Positions 1 through 5,183 of a stretch of DNA of 14,168 nucleotides are shown piece by piece. The stretch is from CAZCSK01 sp964501265 (GTDB taxonomy: Bacteria > Actinomycetota > CADDZG01 > JAHWKV01): positions 1 through 14,168 of the forward strand of contig CAZCSK010000049.1 of NCBI GenBank assembly GCA_964501265.1. Direction: 5' to 3'. Below the pieces are notes generated by a model. The model worked only from the letters and a program-made list of their open reading frames with translations. It made no database searches and was not told the origin of the DNA. The position numbers were made by a program, and so were the translations under genes. How positions within the stretch are numbered: position 1 is the first letter of the stretch; each line of letters begins with the position of its first letter.

Positions 1-45
1 CTTCGCGGACCGCCTTGGTCCCACGGATTTGACCGGCCGTTCCAT
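1..45 (-). CDS. Partial cassette ORF (cassette 6), N-terminus only
   Basis: An ATG at 45-43 on the minus strand opens immediately after the attC core of the preceding cassette and reads 15 codons without a stop to the window edge (MERPVKSVGPRRSAK). An ORF starting right after an attC is what a further cassette would show. Nothing can be said about function, and the true start may lie further in, outside the window. Confidence 0.3.
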   Translation of the reverse strand, partial: MERPVKSVGPRRSAK

Positions 46-105
46 ATCAACGGATTTGCCGTTCACCCGCCAGCGAAGCTGGCCGGGTGCAACGGCGTGT
101 TAGAC
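45..105 (-). other. attC site of cassette 5 (methyltransferase cassette)
   Basis: On the minus strand the site begins with GTCTAAC (105-99) and ends with GTTGATA (51-45), matching the R'' (RYYYAAC) and R' (GTTRRRY) boxes of integron attC sites. Between them lie imperfect arms: GCCGTTCACCCG and CCAGC pair with GCTGG and CGGGTGCAACGGC around a GAA loop. The right arm carries two unpaired single bases, the extrahelical bases that direct IntI to the folded bottom strand. The site starts 34 bases after the methyltransferase stop codon. Confidence 0.9.
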
Positions 106-139
106 AGCTGTTGTCGCCCATCAGCGTTTGCCCCAGAAC

Positions 140-952
140 CTAACGTCTCGATTGCCCGATAATGAACTGAGTCGCGTTGCTAAAGTGACGTGGAGCATCG
201 CCATCCGGATACATTGCTGACATGACTGCGCCCTTCGCCTCTTCTTGACGCTCAAGGGGAAGTTGCGCGGTCGTTACTCCTGCTAGGGTGTTCCAAGCCG
301 ACGCGAAGTTGGGAAAATCGAATCCAAGGATTTCCACGTCAACACGAGCGTCGATTCCGGCAGCATCGAGTTGGCCGAGAAAGATACTTGGATCCGCCAA
401 GGCTCCGGGGCCTACGCCAGGAACTGGCGGGGGTCCAGCGAAACGGCCCGCGGTTTGCTGAAACAACACAATGTCGCAATCTTCTGGCGCCGCCCAGACT
501 GCCGCGACGAAGCGTCCATCGGGCCGTAGTACTCGGGCGATCTCGCGAGCTGCCTTGTCCCGATCAATCACGTACATCATGCTGAGACCTGCAAGCAACA
601 CGTCGAATGCCTGGTCTTCAGCAGGGATGCTCTCGCCTCGTCCCTCGAGGAAGCTGACGCCGAGACCCGCGGCGGCGGTGCGTTGCTTGGCAAGAGCAAG
701 CATTTCAGGGCTGACGTCAACTCCAACGACGCTGCCAGTCGGACTCACGATAACTGCAGCCCGCTCGGCTACGGCGCCAGTGCCGGTACCGAGATCAAGA
801 ACTCTCTCGCCAGGTTCTAGGGCGGCGCGGGTTATGAGCGCCTCGACAACTGGAACGAACCGCTGGTCGATCTCATTGAAATAGATTTCCGAGATTCGGT
901 TCCAAACGCCAACCTGCCATTGGAGCCCTTCCTGCTCTTGATCCACGTCCAC
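140..952 (-). CDS. Class I SAM-dependent methyltransferase (cassette 5)
   Basis: This is a cassette-encoded class I methyltransferase of the Methyltransf_11/UbiE-like type, predicted cytosolic, 270 residues. Motif I for SAM binding, VLDLGTGTG, is at residues 51-59. It is followed by GVDVSPEML, whose acidic residue would bind the ribose, then an FDVLLAGLSMMYV motif IV region and ARVLRPDGRF (motif VI). The substrate cannot be read from sequence, since relatives act on small molecules, quinones or antibiotics. The frame stays open upstream to 1018, but those extra residues are translated attC of the neighbouring cassette. I prefer GTG at 952, which has AGAAGGA seven bases upstream. The gene is followed by its own attC. 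It may confer a detoxification or modification trait, but that is inference. Confidence 0.85.
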   Translation of the reverse strand: MDVDQEQEGLQWQVGVWNRISEIYFNEIDQRFVPVVEALITRAALEPGERVLDLGTGTGAVAERAAVIVSPTGSVVGVDVSPEMLALAKQRTAAAGLGVSFLEGRGESIPAEDQAFDVLLAGLSMMYVIDRDKAAREIARVLRPDGRFVAAVWAAPEDCDIVLFQQTAGRFAGPPPVPGVGPGALADPSIFLGQLDAAGIDARVDVEILGFDFPNFASAWNTLAGVTTAQLPLERQEEAKGAVMSAMYPDGDAPRHFSNATQFIIGQSRR

Positions 953-975
953 TCCGAGTTCCTTCTCTCGTCTGT

Positions 976-1033
976 CTAACGGTCTTGCCGTTGACCCGCC
1001 GCTTGCGGTCGGGTCCAACCGCTAGTTATGCGG
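976..1033 (-). other. attC site of cassette 4
   Basis: On the minus strand the site runs from GCATAAC (1033-1027) to GTTAGAC (982-976). The arms fold as CGTTGACCCG and CCG against CGG and CGGGTCCAACCG around a CTTG loop, with two single-base bulges in the same places as the other attC sites here. At 58 bp it is the shortest of the five. It starts six bases after the cassette 4 stop codon and abuts the start region of the methyltransferase cassette. Confidence 0.9.
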
Positions 1034-1039
1034 TTCATC

Positions 1040-1411
1040 TCATTCCTTGATCTTGGTTCCGCACCATGGACAAAACTCAATCTCAATCGATGAGTTTCCA
1101 CCGTCCCGTACTGGGATTCCGAACCCCACTGAGGTCTTGACCAGTGTCATGTCGGGACATTCCCAAGGATCATCGTGAATCTCGCAGCGATATGTTGAAT
1201 GGTAAGCAATGTGCACGCAGGAGAATTCCTCTACGTTGACCCCGCGCTCCTCTACCTGGCGTTGTAAGTACCAGTCCCCGCAATTGGAGCAGCTATTGAG
1301 GTGCTCGATCCAAGCGGAATAATCCTCGCTTTCCCAGACCTCCCGGGGAAGGGGCATGGATGCGTATTCTTCGTAACGAGCCCGAAAGACCTCGTGTGTT
1401 GTTGCGCTCAC
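1040..1411 (-). CDS. Small Cys-rich zinc-ribbon-like protein, DUF6980-like (cassette 4)
   Basis: This is a 123-residue cassette protein with two likely metal-binding parts. An N-terminal part has H37 with C41 and C44 (HLNSCSNCGDW), resembling the HxxxCxxC of zf-HC2 domains. A C-terminal part has C65, C76, C85 and a final CPWCG knuckle (C114, C117). The string CEIHDDPWECPDM, then GIPVRDGG, then FCPWCGTKI, resembles the DUF6980 family as I recall it. The molecular role is unknown; zinc binding is inferred from the cysteines. The frame is open upstream to 1669, but that part reads through an attC, so I start at GTG 1411, the first start codon after it. ATG at 1357 is an alternative. The ribosome binding site is weak with either choice. 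Confidence 0.75.
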   Translation of the reverse strand: MSATTHEVFRARYEEYASMPLPREVWESEDYSAWIEHLNSCSNCGDWYLQRQVEERGVNVEEFSCVHIAYHSTYRCEIHDDPWECPDMTLVKTSVGFGIPVRDGGNSSIEIEFCPWCGTKIKE

Positions 1412-1417
1412 AGATCC

Positions 1418-1478
1418 GTATAACGGCTTTGGCGCTGAGCCGCCAGCGAAGCTGGTCGGTTCCAGCGACGAGTTGTAC
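1418..1478 (-). other. attC site of cassette 3
   Basis: On the minus strand GTACAAC (1478-1472) and GTTATAC (1424-1418) are the outer boxes. The inner arms pair GCGCTGAGCCG and CCAGC with GCTGG and CGGTTCCAGCG around GAA, leaving two single-base bulges. The site starts 46 bases after the cassette 3 stop codon and the gene of cassette 4 begins just beyond it. Confidence 0.9.
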
Positions 1479-1524
1479 GGGCGCGTTGGGAGCCCAACCT
1501 CAACAATGGCAGATCGACGATCAC

Positions 1525-2394
1525 TCAGGCACCCGCCCGACGTAGTGCATCGACGAGTTTCCGGCGTTGCACGCGCACCCCTCGGATGCGGTTGCCCTTG
1601 ACCATCTCGCGCACGCCGAGAATCGTTCGCGGCGAGTGCCAATCCTGCGAAGGCTTCTCCAGAGCCCAACCATCACCGATGGCCACTGCGGCATGCTGGG
1701 CGAGGCCGTCGCCATCTCGCCATACGAGGATGGTGCCAGGCGAATCGTCATCACCACCGGAGCGCGTCTTGCTTTCGAGCCACTCTTCGAATGGAGACCT
1801 GCGCCCCCATACGTCCGCTGCATCGGCTTCCCCGCAAGCGGCCATCACTGTCGTGAAACAGTTCGGCCCGCTACCGTGATGAAATGTGCCGGCAAGTGCC
1901 CGTGCCTCCGGCAGGATATTTGCGCAACCTCTCCACGTCCTCTCGGAGACCTCCTCGTGACGGCTCGTGGCGCGGTCGTAACTCACCACCCGTCGGAGGA
2001 TGGACTCGGTGTTGTGGGACAACAAGGACGACCACCAAACGAAGCGGTGACCATCGGCTTGCGCTCTTAGCAGTTGCGGATCTATGAGGTCTCCCCATGA
2101 GCGGACCGTCGGAACAGCCCCTCTCCCGCAGTTAGCCTGCGCTCGGACGAGGCGGGCTCGGGTGTCCTTCGGCAACCTCGCGAATCCAGTCTCATCGAGC
2201 CAGACCGTCCGCAGTCCACGTTCCAGTTTGTATGCCCGGTAAGTGTCGCGCAACTCTGGAGATAATTCCCGCTTCGCCGACCTTGCGACGCCCGTGAAAG
2301 ACGCGGACACGAAAAACGGCTGGGTGCTCGGCGCCAACCACGATCGCCAATCCGTCATCATAGCTGCAGACACCTCGATGCCCAGGATGCGCAC
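1525..2394 (-). CDS. Unknown protein with possible papain-like Cys/His signature (cassette 3)
   Basis: This is the largest cassette gene, up to 289 residues, not assigned to a named family. The first 170 residues are basic and Trp-rich, with no motif I recognise. The C-terminal third has GPNCFTTVM (C179), then LVWRDGDGLAQHAAVAIGDG (H234) and a following WALEKPSQDW. A Cys at a helix start followed by a His in a beta-strand is the plan of papain-fold proteins such as NlpC/P60 and CHAP, so a cysteine hydrolase is possible. This is inference from spacing only. No signal peptide or membrane helix is seen. The start is uncertain: GTG 2394 gives 289 residues, while ATG 2361 gives 278 and has GAGGTG nine bases upstream. 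Its attC follows at 1478. Confidence 0.65.
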   Translation of the reverse strand: MRILGIEVSAAMMTDWRSWLAPSTQPFFVSASFTGVARSAKRELSPELRDTYRAYKLERGLRTVWLDETGFARLPKDTRARLVRAQANCGRGAVPTVRSWGDLIDPQLLRAQADGHRFVWWSSLLSHNTESILRRVVSYDRATSRHEEVSERTWRGCANILPEARALAGTFHHGSGPNCFTTVMAACGEADAADVWGRRSPFEEWLESKTRSGGDDDSPGTILVWRDGDGLAQHAAVAIGDGWALEKPSQDWHSPRTILGVREMVKGNRIRGVRVQRRKLVDALRRAGA

Positions 2395-2445
2395 AGTCGC
2401 CTACTTTATCGGAGGCCATCGTTAGGCCATGGGCGCATTCGAGCC

Positions 2446-2506
2446 GTACAACGGCTTTGCAGTTCACCCGCCTGCGAAGCAGGTCGGGTGCAACTGCTTG
2501 TTCTAC
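2446..2506 (-). other. attC site of cassette 2
   Basis: On the minus strand GTAGAAC (2506-2500) and GTTGTAC (2452-2446) bound the site. The arms GCAGTTCACCCG and CCTGC pair with GCAGG and CGGGTGCAACTGC around GAA, with two unpaired single bases. It follows the cassette 2 stop codon by 26 bases. Confidence 0.92.
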
Positions 2507-2532
2507 GGCATCGGCTCTCGATCATCTTGACC

Positions 2533-2946
2533 TCAGCAAGGGGGACCTATTGCAACGCCCTCAACGGGTTGCCACCCATCAGGGATACCCTGCCACTCGT
2601 ACTTGCGCGCTGTCCAATGTCCACTAACACAGCGAGCCTCCTCCTCGAAGCGATGGCCCCACGGCCTGGTCGTGCAATCCCAGGCGATTCGCTCAGTCGT
2701 AGATTCCGTAAATCTTGCCTCCTTGGCTAGGATGCCACTACAGATTGGATCCATCGAAAGAACCGAGCGCGCGATCCCTTGCTCGGGCGAAGGCAAAGCC
2801 TCCCAAGGTCGAGGAGGGCGCACTTTCGTTAGGAACACTGAACCAAGGGCTGCGAGGATGAGGGCAAGCCCAACAATGAAGAGCATTCCTTGATGAAGGG
2901 GACGGAGTCGTGACCGCTTTGGAATGATCTCGCCAATCTGAATCAC
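2533..2946 (-). CDS. Small single-pass membrane protein of unknown function (cassette 2)
   Basis: This is a 137-residue protein. A short basic N-terminus (KRSRLRPLHQG) is followed by one hydrophobic helix at about residues 21-39, MLFIVGLALILAALGSVFL. The rest is a polar tail of about 100 residues containing four cysteines. The pattern suits an inner-membrane anchor with the tail outside the cytoplasm, or an uncleaved signal anchor; orientation is inferred. I do not recognise the family. The frame extends upstream to 3012 through an attC. I start at GTG 2946, which has AGGGG seven bases upstream and lies just after the attC end. It sits between a cassette for another membrane protein and the unknown cassette 3 protein. 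Confidence 0.65.
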   Translation of the reverse strand: MIQIGEIIPKRSRLRPLHQGMLFIVGLALILAALGSVFLTKVRPPRPWEALPSPEQGIARSVLSMDPICSGILAKEARFTESTTERIAWDCTTRPWGHRFEEEARCVSGHWTARKYEWQGIPDGWQPVEGVAIGPPC

Positions 2947-2964
2947 GGTGTTTCCCCTCAGTCC

Positions 2965-3025
2965 GTAGAACGGATCGGCGCATGAGCCGCCGCCGAAGGC
3001 GGTCGGTTCCACGCGCTTGTTATGC
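2965..3025 (-). other. attC site of cassette 1
   Basis: On the minus strand the site runs from GCATAAC (3025-3019) to GTTCTAC (2971-2965). The arms GCGCATGAGCCG and CCGCC pair with GGCGG and CGGTTCCACGCGC around GAA, again with two single-base bulges and A/G-type mismatches. It lies 56 bases after the stop of the first cassette gene. Confidence 0.9.
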
Positions 3026-3081
3026 CGTCTCCCTTGCTCGATCGGGCCTCGACGCTCTGGCCTAGTGGTCGTCGAGAAGAC

Positions 3082-3501
3082 CTATGACCGCTTCGAGACA
3101 TCGGCTCGCGATCTCGTCGCCATGATCATGTAGAGACCAGCAATGAGCCAAATCACTCCGGGTGTGAGGATTCCCATCTCCTCCTCTATCCCGACATTTG
3201 GCCCCGTGTAGGCACCGGCGACCGCAGTCTGGACGAAGGAGGACGCCAGCGCGGTCACCGTCAGAGCGGCCGCCGCGACCACAATGAATCCGATCCAGCG
3301 CGCCGGCCCGTCCCAACGACGTGCAAGGAATGCCCCGAAGCCAAGTGCGCCGAGGATGAGACCGCCAACGCCGACGAAGTAAAGGACCCCTTCGAAGGGT
3401 TGAAAGTGGTCGTCCATCAGGATGATCGCGCCAGATTTCACAGTCCAGGCAGCGCCTCCAATAGTGGCAAGAACTTTCCCTACGCTCGTGAGGCGATCCA
3501 T
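3082..3501 (-). CDS. Small polytopic membrane protein (cassette 1, next to attI)
   Basis: This is a 139-residue hydrophobic protein with four likely membrane helices, at about residues 8-28, 38-60, 69-90 and 110-128. They are joined by short loops, and the C-terminus is basic (RSRADVSKRS). No catalytic or transport motif is visible and I do not recognise a family. The start ATG at 3501 has a strong AAGGAAGGA Shine-Dalgarno stretch five bases upstream. Being the cassette nearest attI, it is the one most likely transcribed from an integron promoter and, on the usual model, the most recent insertion. Confidence 0.7.
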   Translation of the reverse strand: MDRLTSVGKVLATIGGAAWTVKSGAIILMDDHFQPFEGVLYFVGVGGLILGALGFGAFLARRWDGPARWIGFIVVAAAALTVTALASSFVQTAVAGAYTGPNVGIEEEMGILTPGVIWLIAGLYMIMATRSRADVSKRS

Positions 3502-3526
3502 GTCATTCCTTCCTTATTTCTGATCG

Positions 3527-3600
3527 GCATAACTAGTGTTTCTACTGCCCTGTATAAATCCGTGGTTGCAGGGCGACTCGGCCCTCACCAAGAGAACTAC
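3527..3600 (-). other. Probable attI recombination site
   Basis: On the minus strand GTTATGC at 3533-3527 matches the GTTRRRY core and marks the junction with the first cassette. It is preceded by TAGAAACACTA, similar in layout to the AAAACAAA before the core in class 1 attI. No attC-like paired arms are seen upstream of it, as expected for attI. The left limit is certain to within a few bases; the far limit is a guess. The whole intI-to-cassette gap is 3534-3708. Confidence 0.65.
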
Positions 3601-3679
3601 CGGTCCTCGAAATCCGCTGAGCAGCCATTTCATTCGTCTCTCCAACTCGCGCATAGTGGGAAGGTAATCCACCCCGGTC

Positions 3680-3685
3680 AGTATA
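3680..3685 (-). promoter_or_regulatory. Candidate -10 box of a cassette promoter (Pc)
   Basis: TATACT on the minus strand lies just after intI, about 180 bases before the first cassette gene, where a promoter reading into the cassettes would be expected. The -35 region at 17 bases (GGATTC) is a poor match, so this is a weak call. Confidence 0.25.
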
Positions 3686-3708
3686 AGACGCAACAAGGCC
3701 GGGAATCC

Positions 3709-4749
3709 TCACTTGAAGTCCAAGGGGCTCGTCACTCCTAAGCCCCCTCGATTGAGCACGTGAGTGTAGATCTGAGTGGTTCGAACGTCTTGGTGTCCCA
3801 TGAGCTCCTGGATCGTCCGTATGTCGTATCCCTCTTGGAGTAGATGGGTTCCGAACGAGTGTCGTAGCGCGTGGGGAGACACAGGTTTTTCAATGTCGGC
3901 GCTGAGGGCGGCAGTTCGAAGGGACTTCTGGACTACGGACTGGTGGAGATGGTGGCGATGTTGGATGCCAGTTTCTCGATCGGTGTAATGCGAGGAGGCA
4001 GGAAAAACCCATTGCCATGGCCATTCTCGGTCAGCGTTAGGGTACTTTCGCGCCAAGGCTGTCGGCATGGGCACACGCCCGAGTCCCTTTAGTAGGTCGC
4101 TCTCGTGTTGTCGGCGTACCGCCTGCAAATGATCCTTCAACGGGGCCAGGAGCGCTTGGGGAAGCATAGTGACGCGGTCTTTCTGCCCCTTTCCGTCGCG
4201 AACCACCAGCTCGCCACGATCGAAGTCCAGGTCCTTGACTCTTACAGTCAGCCCTTCCGTCAGTCGGGTTCCCGAGCCATATAGAAGCATGCAGACCAGG
4301 CGGGGAACGCCCTCCATCTGAGACAAAGCCTTCTGAACCTCTTCCCTCGAAAGGACGAGAGGCAACCGTTTTGGCCTTTTAGCCCGGATGACACCATCCA
4401 CTCGGTCGAGCGGCATCCCTAGAACCTTCTTGTACAGAACAAGTAGGGCCGCCAGAGCCTGATTCTGCGTGGATGCGGCAACCTTTTCCTTCACCGCGAG
4501 GCGAGTCAGAAATTTATTGACCGCGGGTTCGCGAAGAAAGCGAGGGTCGCTGGGTGCGTGGAAACGAAGGTATCTCCGAATCCAGTGCAGGTAGCTCTTA
4601 ACGGTCTTGGGGCTGTAGTGGCGCGCCTTGAGGATGGATGCGGCGCGGTCGGCGAGCCGCTCGGCGTTCTCCTCGCCGAACGATCTAGGTTGAGGTACTG
4701 GCGAAGGGGTAATCGGGTCCCGCGGGCCCCACGGATTCTCGAGTGACAT
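3709..4749 (-). CDS. intI: Integron integrase (tyrosine recombinase IntI)
   Basis: This recombinase of 346 residues inserts and excises gene cassettes by attI x attC and attC x attC exchange. The N-terminal core-binding SAM-like domain includes LKARHYSPKTVKSYLHWIRRYLRFH. The catalytic domain holds R162 (GSGTRLTEG), H293 and R296 (HALRH), H319 (ELMGHQD) and the nucleophile Y328 (TTQIYTHV). All key residues are present, so it should be active. The segment DREWPWQWVFPAS is the extra region that separates integron integrases from XerC/D. The frame is open to 4812, but ATG 4749 has AAAGGAG five bases upstream and fits the family's start. The gene is on the same strand as the cassettes, opposite to the usual divergent layout. 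A LexA-like box lies about 180 bases upstream. Confidence 0.95.
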   Translation of the reverse strand: MSLENPWGPRDPITPSPVPQPRSFGEENAERLADRAASILKARHYSPKTVKSYLHWIRRYLRFHAPSDPRFLREPAVNKFLTRLAVKEKVAASTQNQALAALLVLYKKVLGMPLDRVDGVIRAKRPKRLPLVLSREEVQKALSQMEGVPRLVCMLLYGSGTRLTEGLTVRVKDLDFDRGELVVRDGKGQKDRVTMLPQALLAPLKDHLQAVRRQHESDLLKGLGRVPMPTALARKYPNADREWPWQWVFPASSHYTDRETGIQHRHHLHQSVVQKSLRTAALSADIEKPVSPHALRHSFGTHLLQEGYDIRTIQELMGHQDVRTTQIYTHVLNRGGLGVTSPLDFK

Positions 4750-4856
4750 GGCGACTCCTTTGACGAAAGCTCCTGGGAAGATGTCGAGAATAGTAGCGAC
4801 GACCACTGACAAAAAATCGTTCGTAGGCCCCGGAACGCCTGGGCGTTACGGACATT

Positions 4857-4881
4857 GGGCGCGAGTCATGGGCTCGCGCCC
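4857..4881. terminator. Perfect 9-bp hairpin between dodecin and intI
   Basis: GGGCGCGAG at 4857-4865 and CTCGCGCCC at 4873-4881 form a perfect GC-rich stem with a 7-base loop, 24 bases after the dodecin stop codon. No T-run follows directly. A weaker hairpin at 4830-4851 and a six-T run (minus strand, 4816-4811) come next. It may end dodecin transcription before intI, but the lack of an adjacent U-tract leaves this open. Confidence 0.4.
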
Positions 4882-4904
4882 TGGCCGAAGAAGAAGAGTT
4901 CGGG

Positions 4905-5111
4905 TTAGCGGCGTTCGACCTCGAAGTAGATCCGAACGTTGGTTCGGTATTCTGCGATACCGCTTTCGCTGACTGCGGCGCTTGTCGAGAGCACGTCCAT
5001 CTTCTGAATATTTCTTATGTTCTTAGCCGCTTCTCTCAGTGCCTCGCGGGCGGCGTCGCCCCAAGACTCCGTCGATACGCCTTCCAGTTCCAGTGTGTTG
5101 ACTACCGCCAT
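4905..5111 (-). CDS. Dodecin family protein
   Basis: This is a 68-residue protein of the dodecin family, small beta-alpha-beta-beta proteins that assemble into hollow dodecamers and bind flavins. The family layout is visible: a first strand (VVNTLELEGVS), the SWGDAAREALREAAKNIRNI helix, then two strands containing SGIAEYRTNVRIYFEVE. The Trp that stacks on the flavin in the halophilic archaeal dodecin is not present at the matching place (KMDVLST), so flavin binding may differ, as in many actinobacterial relatives. ATG 5111 has GGGAGG seven bases upstream. It is transcribed divergently from thiL. Its 3' part contains a LexA-like palindrome. Confidence 0.9.
   Translation of the reverse strand: MAVVNTLELEGVSTESWGDAAREALREAAKNIRNIQKMDVLSTSAAVSESGIAEYRTNVRIYFEVERR
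4932..4947. promoter_or_regulatory. Candidate LexA (SOS) box upstream of intI
   Basis: CCGAACGTTGGTTCGG is a perfect palindrome in its arms and matches CGAAC-N4-GTTCG, the LexA operator of actinobacteria and Bacillus. It lies inside the dodecin coding region (its YRTNVR codons), about 180 bases upstream of the intI start. SOS control of integron integrases is established in Vibrio and class 1 integrons. The position inside a gene and the distance from the intI start weaken the call. Confidence 0.4.
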
Positions 5112-5134
5112 TTGATTGCCTCCCTTTTCCGCGG

Positions 5135-5163
5135 ACTATACGGGGCGCGGCCCCGCAGGGCAA
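5135..5163 (-). promoter_or_regulatory. Candidate promoter of the dodecin gene
   Basis: On the minus strand TTGCCC (5163-5158) and TATAGT (5140-5135) are separated by 17 bases, close to the sigma-70/SigA consensus. The -10 box lies 23 bases before the dodecin ATG, with the Shine-Dalgarno GGGAGG in between. Confidence 0.6.
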
Positions 5164-5170
5164 GACGGGC

Positions 5171-5176
5171 TAGGGT
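5171..5176 (+). promoter_or_regulatory. Candidate -10 box of thiL, leaderless type
   Basis: TAGGGT lies seven bases before the ATG at 5184, so transcription would start at or next to the start codon. This is the TANNNT layout of actinobacterial leaderless mRNAs. There is no clear -35 box and no strong Shine-Dalgarno. Confidence 0.4.
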
Positions 5177-5183
5177 TGGTCCG

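Noticed and set aside
471..884. 137-residue plus-strand ORF opposite the methyltransferase
   Set aside because: Ser/Arg/Thr-rich antisense shadow of a well-supported gene.
953..1018. N-terminal extension of the methyltransferase frame to 1018
   Set aside because: The added residues are translated attC sequence (976-1033); a good ribosome binding site exists for GTG 952.
1412..1669. N-terminal extension of the Cys-rich protein to 1669
   Set aside because: It reads through the attC at 1418-1478 and into the end of the neighbouring cassette gene, so it is open by chance.
2192..2467. 91-residue minus-strand ORF overlapping the start of the cassette 3 gene
   Set aside because: It begins inside an attC and is out of frame with the longer gene, with no family resemblance.
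2947..3012. N-terminal extension of the cassette 2 protein to 3012
   Set aside because: It lies inside the attC at 2965-3025; GTG 2946 has its own ribosome binding site.
3514..3696. 60-residue minus-strand ORF between intI and the first cassette
   Set aside because: It lies across the probable attI, has no ribosome binding site of note and no recognisable protein pattern.
4830..4851. Second hairpin after dodecin as a classical terminator with the T6 run at 4816-4811
   Set aside because: The stem is short and broken and the T-run is about 13 bases away, so it does not fit an intrinsic terminator well.
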